A stretch of DNA of 64,000 bases from Planctomycetales bacterium (GTDB taxonomy: Bacteria > 4484-113). Location of the stretch: the NCBI GenBank assembly GCA_030606285.1, contig JAUWGS010000001.1:240696-304695 (forward strand), in the 5' to 3' direction. This document shows, piece after piece, positions 6,696 to 14,815 of the stretch. Under the pieces are notes generated by a model, which was not told the origin of the DNA, ran no database searches, and saw only the letters and a program-made list of their open reading frames with translations. The first letter of the stretch is position 1; every line of letters starts with the position of its first letter. Made by a program: the position numbers and the translations under genes.

Positions 6696-9600
6696 CTACC
6701 CCGCTGGCGCGTCAACCAGCGCCTTTTCGAGAACATCGGTGAATCTGCGCGGTATGCTGTGAAGCTCGGTGACGTGGGGCAAGCCGTCTTCATCTTCTAG
6801 CGGCGTGATTAGCGCTGTAAGCAACGCGTTAGCCGTATCCAGGCTTGTAAGCACCGGGATGTTGCTTTCCACCGCCACCCGCCGAATAGCCCGCGCCTCG
6901 ATCTCGGCGGTGCGGTTATCTGAAATCGTATTGATGATTAGCTCAAAGCTGCCGTTGCGCAGCATATCAATAATGTGCGGCCGGCCTTCGGTTAGCTTAA
7001 ACACCGGAGTTGCCTTCAGCCCTTTGTCGTTGAAGAACGCGGCTGTGCCGGCAGTCGCATAGATCCTGAAGCCCAGCTCGGCGAATCGCTGCATCATATA
7101 AAGCGCCTCTTCCTTATCCTTGTCCGCGACTGTGCACAGAAGCGGCAGGTGTTTCTCGCGGCTCTTGCTCAGTTCAGGTACCTTCAACCCCGCAGCCATC
7201 ATGGATTTCTTCAGCGCCTGGGCGAAGGTCTGTCCGATACCCATGACTTCACCGGTGCTCTTCATCTCCGGCCCCAGACCCACATCCACCTGTATCATCT
7301 TGGCGAAGCTGAAAACCGGCGACTTGACCGCGTACATAGACGCGTCCGGCATGAGTCCTGTTGGCAAGCCCATCTTTTTGAACTCGTGCCCGGTGATAGC
7401 CATTATTGCCAGCGTAACCATCGGAATTCCGGTGACCTTGCTCAGGAAGGGGATAGTCCGCGAAGCACGCGGGTTCACTTCGATAACGAAAAGCTCGCCT
7501 TGCTCATCCACGATGAACTGGATATTGATGATGCCCTTTGCGGCGATGCTGCGCGCAATGCGACCAGCGTAGTCGGTGATGCACTCGCGCAGCTCCTTAG
7601 ACAGCGAAACCGGCGGATAGACCGCCATGCTATCTCCGCTGTGGATGCCTGAGCGCTCGATGTGCTCCATGATGCCGGGGATGATGATGTCTTTACCGTC
7701 GCTTATGAGATCAACTTCGACCTCCACTCCCCGGTAGTACTTGTCGATCAGCAGGGGCTGTTTCTGGAATGCGTATTCGTTGGCTTCAATGTATCGCGCA
7801 AGGCTCTCCGGCGTGAAAATGATCTCCATCGCCCGGCCGCCCAGCACGTAGCTAGGGCGAACCAGCACTGGAAAACCGATGCGCTCCGCAATCTCGACCG
7901 CCTTTGAATAATCAGTAACAGTTCCGCCAGCCGGCCTGGGGATTCTCAACTCCGCCATGAGATTGTCGAATTTCTCGCGGTCCTCCGTAACGTCTATGCC
8001 TTCCTCAGTCGTACCGAGAATGCGCACGCCTGCGCGTGCCAGGTCGCTGGCAATATTGATAGCCGTCTGGCCCCCGAACTGCACCACGACGCCCTTGGGT
8101 TTTTCGCGCTCCACAACCGCCATCACTTTTTCCATCGTTATGGGCTCGAAGTAAAGCCCGTCACTCATGTCAAAGTCGGTGGAGACAGTCTCGGGGTTGT
8201 TGTTGATGATAATGGCGTCGTAACCCAGCTTCGAAAGCGCCATCAGCGCGTGAACACTGCAATAATCGAACTCGATGCCCTGGCCGATGCGGATAGGGCC
8301 GCTGCCGATCACGAGTACCTTTTCCCGTCCCCCACCCTCTTTCGGTCTGGCGTCGGTCGAGTGCCCCTGAGTGGAATAAAAATACGGCGTCTCAGCTACA
8401 AACTCACTGGCGCACGTGTCCACTGCCTTGAATACCGGAATGGTCCCAAGGCTCCGCCGATGAGCGGCTACCTCGGCCTCGTCCTTTTCGCACATCTTCC
8501 CCAAGAGCTTATCTGAGAACCCGTTGTTCTTGTACCAGAGCATCTCTTGCGCGTCGATACCATCCAGACCTTTCTCCTTCAGACGCGTTTCCCCCTCTAC
8601 CAGCTCGGCGAACTTGCGCACAAAGTAAGGGCTGATCTTCGTGAGCGTGGACAAGTACTCAACGGAGTGTCCTCTGTGCAGCGCCTCAAACAGTGCGAAT
8701 ATCCGCCCGTCGGTCGCCGTTGACAGGAATGAGAGCAGCTCCGCATCGTTAAGCACAAGAAAGCGGCGGGTGTGGAAGCTCCAGAGCTTCACTTCCAGGC
8801 TGTCGAGCGCCTTCAGAAATGCCCCGGTGAACGTGCGGTCAATCGCCATAACCTCGCCGGTGCTCTTCATCTGCGTGCCCAGTCTCCGGTCGGCCTCACT
8901 GAACTTGTCAAACGGCCACTTGGGAACCTTCAGCACCACATAGTCCAACGCTGGCTCGAAGCTCGCCATTGTCTGGCCTGTCACCTGGTTGACGATTTCG
9001 TCGAGCCTCAGTCCCAGCGCGATTTTCGCCGCCACCCGCGCTATCGGATAGCCCGTTGCCTTACTCGCGAGCGCCGAGCTGCGCGATACGCGCGGGTTCA
9101 CTTCAATGACGTAATACTGCATCTCGGAGGGATGTAGCGCGAACTGGACGTTACATCCTCCTTCGATCTTCAGCGCCCGGATGATGGCTATGGACGCGGT
9201 GCGCAGCAACTGATACTCCCGGTCGCTGAGCGTAAGCGACGGGGCCACCACCATCGAATCACCGGTGTGGATCCCCATCGCGTCCAGGTTCTCCATATTA
9301 CAGACTGTGATGCAGTTGTCCGCTCCGTCGCGCATCACTTCGTACTCAATTTCCTTCCAGCCGACGACGCACTCTTCGATGAGCACCTGGTGGTTGGGCG
9401 AATGCACGAACCCGCGAGTAACGATCTCGCGGAATTCGTCGAGGTTGTAGGCAATGCCACCACCAGTTCCGCCCAGGGTGAAGCCGGGCCGTACAATGAG
9501 CGGGAACTCCTGTTTCTCCGCATATCTCATTGCCTCTTCAAAGGTCGTGGCAGTAATGCTCTGCGGCATAGGCATATCCACGCCCTTCATCGTGTCTTTG

Positions 9601-9995
9601 AACAGCTCGCGGTCCTCCGCGCGGCCAATCGCCAGCGCGCTGGTTCCGAGGAATTTCATGCCGTATCGTTCCGCGATGCCGCTGGAAAACAGCTCCGTCG
9701 CCAGATTGAGCCCCGTCTGACCGCCGATGGTGGGTAGGATGCCATCCGGTCGCTCCAGTGCGATGATCTTTTCCAGGTGCGGCAGGTCCATCGGCTCGAT
9801 GTATACCCGGTCGGCGGTTTCCACATCTGTCATGATGGTAGCGGGATTGGAATTGACCAGGACGACTTCCACGCCTTCCTCGCGCAGCGCCTTGCAGGCT
9901 TGGGTACCAGAGTAGTCAAATTCTGCGGCCTGGCCGATTATGATCGGCCCGTTCCCTATCACCATTACCTTGTTGATTTCTTCTCTTTTAGGCAT
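6696..9995 (-). CDS. carB: Carbamoyl-phosphate synthase large subunit
   Basis: CarB makes carbamoyl phosphate from ammonia (from CarA glutamine hydrolysis), bicarbonate and two ATP, for pyrimidine and arginine synthesis. The 1,099-residue protein has the duplicated ATP-grasp organisation. It begins MVIGNGPIIIGQAAEFDYSG; the second half restarts at VLVIGSGPIRIGQGIEFDYCSV. Signature strings include LGGTGGGIA, EVNPRVSRSSALASKATGYPIA and EVNPRASRTIPFLSKVTGIP. A methylglyoxal-synthase-like allosteric domain (about 950-1090) ends it. No carA lies adjacent. The start is only 6 bases after the RAYT stop, with REP copies immediately upstream, so its promoter context may have been altered by that insertion. 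Confidence 0.97.
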   Translation of the reverse strand: MPKREEINKVMVIGNGPIIIGQAAEFDYSGTQACKALREEGVEVVLVNSNPATIMTDVETADRVYIEPMDLPHLEKIIALERPDGILPTIGGQTGLNLATELFSSGIAERYGMKFLGTSALAIGRAEDRELFKDTMKGVDMPMPQSITATTFEEAMRYAEKQEFPLIVRPGFTLGGTGGGIAYNLDEFREIVTRGFVHSPNHQVLIEECVVGWKEIEYEVMRDGADNCITVCNMENLDAMGIHTGDSMVVAPSLTLSDREYQLLRTASIAIIRALKIEGGCNVQFALHPSEMQYYVIEVNPRVSRSSALASKATGYPIARVAAKIALGLRLDEIVNQVTGQTMASFEPALDYVVLKVPKWPFDKFSEADRRLGTQMKSTGEVMAIDRTFTGAFLKALDSLEVKLWSFHTRRFLVLNDAELLSFLSTATDGRIFALFEALHRGHSVEYLSTLTKISPYFVRKFAELVEGETRLKEKGLDGIDAQEMLWYKNNGFSDKLLGKMCEKDEAEVAAHRRSLGTIPVFKAVDTCASEFVAETPYFYSTQGHSTDARPKEGGGREKVLVIGSGPIRIGQGIEFDYCSVHALMALSKLGYDAIIINNNPETVSTDFDMSDGLYFEPITMEKVMAVVEREKPKGVVVQFGGQTAINIASDLARAGVRILGTTEEGIDVTEDREKFDNLMAELRIPRPAGGTVTDYSKAVEIAERIGFPVLVRPSYVLGGRAMEIIFTPESLARYIEANEYAFQKQPLLIDKYYRGVEVEVDLISDGKDIIIPGIMEHIERSGIHSGDSMAVYPPVSLSKELRECITDYAGRIARSIAAKGIINIQFIVDEQGELFVIEVNPRASRTIPFLSKVTGIPMVTLAIMAITGHEFKKMGLPTGLMPDASMYAVKSPVFSFAKMIQVDVGLGPEMKSTGEVMGIGQTFAQALKKSMMAAGLKVPELSKSREKHLPLLCTVADKDKEEALYMMQRFAELGFRIYATAGTAAFFNDKGLKATPVFKLTEGRPHIIDMLRNGSFELIINTISDNRTAEIEARAIRRVAVESNIPVLTSLDTANALLTALITPLEDEDGLPHVTELHSIPRRFTDVLEKALVDAPAG

Positions 9996-10001
9996 AATTT
10001 C

Positions 10002-10634
10002 TTATTCCCGGAGACCGTCGGTCTCCAGACCGGGTGTCCCTCGTTCCCTCCGGGGACTGTCGGTCTCCAGACCGGGCGTCCTCGCGTCCGGGACAATCTT
10101 CATATACCACATACCCTCGTACCACAGCGCCGCATACTCATCCGGCAAACCCACAAGCTCATCCCGAACCGGATTCGACACAATATAGTCCGCCTTCTCA
10201 CGGAAATCCGTCTCCGAGCGGATAATCCGGTCATAGTAGTCGCGCTTCCACAGGGCCCCGGAGACCCCACGCCGACGGTTTAGCTCACGAGCCGAGAAAC
10301 TCTTGACGCTCTTGAGTAGCTCATCGAGTCGCCACCACTCTCCCGATGACTTCCGCAGCGGCGTGACTACCAGATGAACGTGATTCGGCATTACGACGCA
10401 AGTGTGGAGAAGCCACTTCTCATCATGCCAGTATAGGCACGCTTTCAAAACGCATATGCGCTCTGAAAGTGAGAGCTCACGAATCCCTTCGCGAAGGCTG
10501 TAAGTAACGAAGTAAGTGCTTCCGCCTACCTGCCAATGCGGCAGGTAGTGGCGATACTTGTGCACCCAGAAAGATGGATGCTTCCTATTCCCATTCACAC
10601 CTGCTGTATTGCCGTTAGCCACTTGCCGACCCAT
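10002..10634 (-). CDS. REP-associated tyrosine transposase (RAYT, Y1/HUH family)
   Basis: RAYTs are single-copy, IS200/IS605-related HUH endonucleases that act on and spread REP hairpins. The protein has 210 residues. The HUH signature is MPNHVHLVV and the catalytic tyrosine lies in FREKADYIVSNPVRDEL. WRLDELLKSVKSFSARELNRR and LWKRDYYDRIIRSETDF are typical RAYT blocks. The C-terminus is unusual: it runs through two REP copies and so encodes TPGLETD twice (RTPGLETDSPRRERGTPGLETDGLRE). The gene sits between the trpS terminator and carB, with REP copies on both sides in opposite orientations. It looks intact. Confidence 0.9.
   Translation of the reverse strand: MGRQVANGNTAGVNGNRKHPSFWVHKYRHYLPHWQVGGSTYFVTYSLREGIRELSLSERICVLKACLYWHDEKWLLHTCVVMPNHVHLVVTPLRKSSGEWWRLDELLKSVKSFSARELNRRRGVSGALWKRDYYDRIIRSETDFREKADYIVSNPVRDELVGLPDEYAALWYEGMWYMKIVPDARTPGLETDSPRRERGTPGLETDGLRE
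10007..10037 (-). repeat. REP copy L1 (RAYT-flanking)
   Basis: On the minus strand this is ACACCCGGTCTGGAGACCGA followed by CGGTCTCCGGG. The core is a hairpin GGTCT-GG-AGACC followed by GACGGTC. It overlaps the 3' end of the RAYT reading frame and lies 11 bases upstream of the carB start codon. Confidence 0.75.
10048..10080 (-). repeat. REP copy L2 (RAYT-flanking)
   Basis: The second minus-orientation copy reads GACGCCCGGTCTGGAGACCG, then ACAGTCCCCGGAG. It has the same GGTCT-GG-AGACC hairpin as L1 but ends AGTCCCC. It is translated as part of the RAYT C-terminus. Confidence 0.75.
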
Positions 10635-10678
10635 GAACCGTCAGCTTCTCGACCGGACGCTCTGGCAGTTCAGAGTGC

Positions 10679-10706
10679 ACGCCCGACCTGGAGGTCGACG
10701 GTCCCC
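10679..10706 (+). repeat. REP copy R (RAYT-flanking, inverted)
   Basis: The plus strand reads ACGCCCGACCTGGAGGTCGA, then CGGTCCCC. It aligns with the minus-strand L2 copy except in the stem, where GACCT-GG-AGGTC replaces GGTCT-GG-AGACC. The stem changes are compensatory, so pairing is preserved. It lies between the RAYT start and the trpS terminator. Confidence 0.7.
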
Positions 10707-10715
10707 AAACTGCAC

Positions 10716-10741
10716 TCAAAAAAAACACCCCTTTCGGGATA
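10716..10741 (-). terminator. Intrinsic terminator of trpS
   Basis: On the minus strand ATCCC-GAAA-GGGGT (5 bp with a GAAA tetraloop) is followed by G and TTTTTTTT. It lies immediately after the trpS stop codon. The stem is short, but the T-run is strong. Confidence 0.7.
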
Positions 10742-10743
10742 CG

Positions 10744-11976
10744 CTAGAGTGCAAAGTAGTTTATCTTCATTGCCTCCTTAACCATACCGAGCGTCTCTTT
10801 GCCCAGAATTCGCGCCTTTCTCGTGCCCTCCAGCAGGATTTCTTTCACCCGCTCTGGGTGTTCCTCGTACGGCTTGCGCCGCTCGCGAATGGGCGCTAGC
10901 ATCTCGTTGAGCACGTCAGTCAGCCTTTCTTTACACTCGACACAGCCCAGTTCGCCGGTCTTGCAGTCGCGCTCGATCTCAGCCACGCGCTCCGCTTGGT
11001 TGAAGACCTTATGGTACTTGAACACGTTGCAGATTTCGGGATTGCCCGGGTCGCCCTTATGTATCTTATCCTTATCGGTGATTGCCTTCCACACCGTTTC
11101 CTTCACCGCTTCCGGCGGGTCGGCGAGGTTTATGACGTTTCCCAGGCTCTTGCTCATCTTCGTGTCGCCATCCAATCCTGCCAGGCGCGGCACGTCGCCG
11201 ATGAGCGCCTCCGGCATAGGGATTATCTCCTTTCCGCCGCCGTAGAGCTGGTTGAACTTGCTGACTACGTCGCGCGTAAGCTCCACGTGCGGCTTCTGGT
11301 CTTCGCCTACCGGCACCAGATGCGCCCGCACGAACGTTATGTCCGCCGCCTGCGACAGCGGATACCCGAAGAATCCGTATGTGAGTTGGTCGAAGCCTAT
11401 AAAATCGGGCGTCTGGTGGCGTATGGGAGTAAGGCTTAGCCACTTGTCAACTTGCTCCGTAATACTCTCAACAGAAACCGCTCCGTCTTCGTCAAGAGTT
11501 GCCTTTCCTACTTTCTCCCTATTCTGGATGTATTCCCTGGAGCCATAACAGAAGGCGTTAATCAAGTACTGTCTGAATTCCTCAGAAGCATCCTTAGCAA
11601 TCATTCCATATTGAATCGCTTCCGCCTTCGTCGTGGGATTATGCCGCAGCTTATTCATATTGGTGAATAGCCCGTAGATGCTCGTGAGTTCGGCGATCTC
11701 AGGGATCATTGACTGCACGCAAAGCGTCGTGACCTCCGGATCGATGCCCACCGCAAGGTTGTCCATCGCCACGTCCAGCACCGCCTGTTTTAGCAACTCC
11801 GGCTTGTCCCAGTGGGTCGTCAGCGCCTGTATATCAGCGATGAGCAGGTAGGTCTCGTAGTCGTGCTGGAGCTTCACTCGGTTTTTAAGGCTGCCCACGT
11901 AGTGCCCCAGGTGCAGCTTGCCCGTCGGGCGGTCGCCCGTCAGGATGCGCTTGCGGTTGGATTTTGGCTCGACCAT
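10744..11976 (-). CDS. trpS: Tryptophanyl-tRNA synthetase with large internal insertion
   Basis: TrpRS charges tRNA-Trp with tryptophan. Class I signatures are present: LHLGH (HIGH motif, about 21-25) and TKMSKSLGN (KMSKS, about 273-281), with GFFGYPLSQAADI and LVPVGEDQKPHVELTRD characteristic of TrpRS. At 410 residues it is longer than the usual 330-350. About 60 extra residues (roughly 123-186: ASEEFRQYLINAFCYGSREY...) separate NPTTKAEA from GFFGYPLSQ. TAGAAT ends 9 bases before the ATG with no Shine-Dalgarno sequence, so it is probably leaderless. The start region is duplicated 720 bases upstream. Confidence 0.95.
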   Translation of the reverse strand: MVEPKSNRKRILTGDRPTGKLHLGHYVGSLKNRVKLQHDYETYLLIADIQALTTHWDKPELLKQAVLDVAMDNLAVGIDPEVTTLCVQSMIPEIAELTSIYGLFTNMNKLRHNPTTKAEAIQYGMIAKDASEEFRQYLINAFCYGSREYIQNREKVGKATLDEDGAVSVESITEQVDKWLSLTPIRHQTPDFIGFDQLTYGFFGYPLSQAADITFVRAHLVPVGEDQKPHVELTRDVVSKFNQLYGGGKEIIPMPEALIGDVPRLAGLDGDTKMSKSLGNVINLADPPEAVKETVWKAITDKDKIHKGDPGNPEICNVFKYHKVFNQAERVAEIERDCKTGELGCVECKERLTDVLNEMLAPIRERRKPYEEHPERVKEILLEGTRKARILGKETLGMVKEAMKINYFAL

Positions 11977-11998
11977 CAGACGGTGATTCTACCACGCC
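11958..11998 (-). repeat. Start/promoter repeat, copy A (trpS)
   Basis: These 41 bases cover the trpS -10 (TAGAAT), its start codon and the first codons (MVEPKS). They match 36 of 41 positions with 12680-12720 in the same orientation and without gaps. The repeat carries a functional-looking promoter plus start codon, not just a random segment. Confidence 0.75.
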
Positions 11999-12194
11999 AG
12001 GCAGGATGTCAATCAGCAGGCGGAGTTGTGTCTTTAGATCGCCAATTACTCACGAACACTGTACAAGCGGTCTCGAGTCTATTCTGATCGCTTAGTAGTT
12101 GAATTTCCTGCATGACATCCCATTATGAAGGAACGGTTCCAGTAAGGTCTCCTTCCTTTGCAGACGGTTTTGAAGATAATACAGCGCTTATTCT

Positions 12195-12698
12195 TCAACG
12201 AGCCTTTCTTATTCCAGTAAACGTCCACGTAGGATTTGGATAAAAGTGACCTCTGCGTTCGTCAAGGTCGAAGCGTCTAAACAGGATGTTCCCACCATTC
12301 GTACACAGAAGCTGGAATTCGGTCGTTTCAAATGACTCACAAATAATCCACTTATACTTATCACTAAGAGAGCGGAAGAGAGCTTTGCGGGCATCGAAGT
12401 TAATTTTCATAGACATCGGCTTGTCCACTATTAGACAAACAGATGTCTCGTTGATGCACTTAATTCTACCTGTGTAAAGCCTTTTTCTTGTTTCGGAGTC
12501 TCCCGGTAGCGAATACTCGTCTAACCATGTGTATTCGCCAGTGATGCCAGGAAGGTCATCGACAACAGTCGCGACAACGTATGCGGCCCGTGACCCCGGA
12601 TCGCAGCTGACTAACACTGATACCAGCACTGAGAATGCTATTAAGCAGCCCATACTACAAACGCACGTCTGGCGCCAGGTGGATTTTGGCTCACCCAT
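12195..12698 (-). CDS. Lipoprotein of unknown function with trpS-like start region
   Basis: The protein has 167 residues. The N-terminus MGEPKSTWRQ copies the trpS start (MVEPKSNRKR). A hydrophobic stretch with a canonical lipobox follows (AFSVLVSVLVSC), then a mature domain of about 130 residues (GITGEYTWLDEYSLPGDSETRKRLYTG...). No family recognised. TAAAAT ends 9 bases before the ATG. Codon use is less GC-rich than its neighbours. About 195 bases without features (12000-12194) separate it from trpS. Confidence 0.6.
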   Translation of the reverse strand: MGEPKSTWRQTCVCSMGCLIAFSVLVSVLVSCDPGSRAAYVVATVVDDLPGITGEYTWLDEYSLPGDSETRKRLYTGRIKCINETSVCLIVDKPMSMKINFDARKALFRSLSDKYKWIICESFETTEFQLLCTNGGNILFRRFDLDERRGHFYPNPTWTFTGIRKAR

Positions 12699-12720
12699 CA
12701 GATTGTGATTTTACCACGCC
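12680..12720 (-). repeat. Start/promoter repeat, copy B (lipoprotein gene)
   Basis: This is the second copy of the trpS start region: same strand, same placement relative to an ATG and a -10 hexamer (TAAAAT), with five mismatches in 41 bases to copy A. Similarity stops abruptly after the first six codons and upstream of the -10 flank. Confidence 0.75.
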
Positions 12721-12794
12721 TGAGCCTCTAATATTCGCGCTCGCCCGGTAACCTGCTAGAATAGCTTTAAGTCTACGAGGAGGTTTTCTCAAGC

Positions 12795-13568
12795 ATGCGT
12801 GCAACCATCATTACACTTGGTATTCTGGCCGCACTGGTTCTGGCAATGCCCGCCGGCGCGACGTTTATGGTCGGCGAAGAGCATTTCGACGCTGGAACGA
12901 TGCGCGTCCTGCAGACAACGACATTCTTCTTTGAATATGTCACAACGATGACCGAAGACGGCGAGACCTCCGTGTTCAAGGGCCTTTTTGCCCAGAACGT
13001 GGACCGGACGCGGGTGGACACGGATATTCGCGGGATGCTGGGCGACGCAGAAGGTCAGGAGGCTATGTTCGCCCAAATTATGGGTTACACCGGCGTGATT
13101 ATGAAGCCCGAAAGCGACACCATAACGCTCTATCACGTGCCCGAGAAGTACATAATCCTCCATCCCGAAGAGCTCGAGGGAGAAATCCCCGACTTTATGC
13201 CCGACATTGAGGAGATGACCAAGGCCACCGCAAAGCCTGAAGAGGGCAAAGAGCCCATCGTCACCAAGGCGAAAATCGGCGAGGAGAAAATCGACGGCCA
13301 TCCCTGCATCATCTACGCGCTTACTGTCACCATTCCGGACGAAGACACGCTAACCGGTAAAATCTGGGTGGCCCAGGATTACGGCGATTTCAAGCCGCAC
13401 CTCAAGATTATCGCCACGCACGAAGACGGTGACGAGACGATGATAGAGTTCCACAACGTCAAAGTCGGTAAGCCCGACGACATCTGGTTTAACATCCCGG
13501 AGGGCTACGTTGAGGTAAAAGACATGATGGGGCTCTTCGACATGGGCGCAATGACGGGCGAAGGCTAG
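12795..13568 (+). CDS. Secreted DUF4412/LolA-like hypothetical protein
   Basis: The protein has 257 residues with a signal peptide (IITLGILAALVLAMPAGA). The mature region is rich in beta-strand patterns: FMVGEEHFDAGTM, GETSVFKGLFAQNVDRTRVDTDIRG, DTITLYHVPEKYIILHPEE, GHPCIIYALTV and GKIWVAQDYGDFKPHLKI. This layout resembles DUF4412 or lipoprotein-carrier-fold proteins that read out a bound lipid or metal, but that is inference. It has a good ribosome site (GAGGAGG) and TAGAAT upstream. It is monocistronic and convergent with the next lipoprotein gene. Confidence 0.6.
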   Translation: MRATIITLGILAALVLAMPAGATFMVGEEHFDAGTMRVLQTTTFFFEYVTTMTEDGETSVFKGLFAQNVDRTRVDTDIRGMLGDAEGQEAMFAQIMGYTGVIMKPESDTITLYHVPEKYIILHPEELEGEIPDFMPDIEEMTKATAKPEEGKEPIVTKAKIGEEKIDGHPCIIYALTVTIPDEDTLTGKIWVAQDYGDFKPHLKIIATHEDGDETMIEFHNVKVGKPDDIWFNIPEGYVEVKDMMGLFDMGAMTGEG

Positions 13569-13623
13569 GTCGAGAACGCACTGGCCTGATTTTCAGCTAC
13601 CTTGCTTAGGATCTAAGTGGAGG

Positions 13624-14757
13624 CTATTCCTCCTTAGCATCTTCCCCTTCTGTCGCGTTCTTTACGTTTGCAACCGACGCTTCTGCATCTCCCTCCGTCA
13701 CAGTTGACGACTCATTGTACATTGTCTCCGCCGTGATCCGCATCCGCGAGTTATCCACTATCGCTCGCATCTGCTGCTTTTCGCCGTCTGCTTCGGTCGT
13801 AATGAGCAACGCCATATTCATCGTCAGGTCGCCGTCAATGCTGCTGTAGTTGCCCCGTTCAAGGTCGAACACGAGGCTGTAGCTGCCGGCGATGGTCATC
13901 TTCTCCACTTCAGTGTCGTACCTGACGCCGCCTTCCGTTCCCTTGAATGTCAGACCCTCCGGTGCCTGCCCCGAGATTTGCGCGGCAAAAAGCACAAGCT
14001 CTTCATGCTCCTCACCGACTATCTCTTTGAGCCGCCAGATAACCTGCACTTCCAGCGCACTATCGCCCAGGGGCAACTCCACCGTGCGTTCCCAGGGCTC
14101 GCCCACCGACACCTCGCCTTCCGGCAGCTCCATTACGAGTTCTGTGAGCCGGTCCCAGTCCAGGTAAGGGAACATCGGAGAACTTTTCGCCTTCGTCAGC
14201 CGGTCCCATGCGCTTCCGGTTCGCCTGTAATGCCCTCTCGCATCAACTCGGCTCGTGAACGAAGCTTGTAGCGCGTTCGCCAGCGCCTGTTCCTCAGGCT
14301 CAAACAGCTCTTCTTCGCCGTTGGCCAGCACTCGCGCGCCTTCATCGTCCAGAATAAGCGTTCTCTTCAGCGTTTCCTGATCGGCCGTCTGCACCTTATC
14401 CATCACGAAAGACGAAACGCGCGATGTCTGCGCGAGGGTTCCGCTCTCACCAAGGCTTCCGGTGGAAACGTTTTTCAGCATATCCACCGTCGCAGTGCTA
14501 CTCGTCACGGCGCGTTGCTCTGCGCCGTTCTCCACATTGGGCTCCAGCATCAACGTGGTCTGAGACTCGCTGTGGTAGCTCACGTCATAGCGTTCATCTG
14601 GAGTGAGCTTGAGCGCCAGCTCTACCTTCTCGTAGGTCGGTCGCTTGCCAGCGGCTTGAATGACCGATCCCTCGTCGTTTTCAGTGGTAGGTATGCACGC
14701 GCCTATTGCTCCCATAATTAGAGCGATTATTGCGCACAACAAGAGTTCCCGACACAT
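13624..14757 (-). CDS. Large lipoprotein of unknown function
   Basis: The listed ORF is too long at its N-terminus. The true start is MCRELLLCAIIALIMGAIGAC, with AAGGGGG upstream and a lipobox IGAC, giving about 377 residues. The mature protein is acidic and repeats beta-like segments: RTLILDDEGARVLANGEEELFEPEEQ, LVMELPEGEVSVGEPWERTVELPLGDS and GSYSLVFDLERGNYSSIDGDLTMNM. The overall look is similar to bacterial outer-surface DUF-type lipoproteins of the LolA/DUF6263 sort, without a firm match. Its promoter-proximal side abuts the ornithine cyclodeaminase gene on the same strand (58 bases). Confidence 0.6.
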   Translation of the reverse strand: MCRELLLCAIIALIMGAIGACIPTTENDEGSVIQAAGKRPTYEKVELALKLTPDERYDVSYHSESQTTLMLEPNVENGAEQRAVTSSTATVDMLKNVSTGSLGESGTLAQTSRVSSFVMDKVQTADQETLKRTLILDDEGARVLANGEEELFEPEEQALANALQASFTSRVDARGHYRRTGSAWDRLTKAKSSPMFPYLDWDRLTELVMELPEGEVSVGEPWERTVELPLGDSALEVQVIWRLKEIVGEEHEELVLFAAQISGQAPEGLTFKGTEGGVRYDTEVEKMTIAGSYSLVFDLERGNYSSIDGDLTMNMALLITTEADGEKQQMRAIVDNSRMRITAETMYNESSTVTEGDAEASVANVKNATEGEDAKEE

Positions 14758-14815
14758 ATCAGCCCCCTTGAGTTTACGCCACTCAGTTATTGACCGAACA
14801 CTTGCGCCGCCGTTA

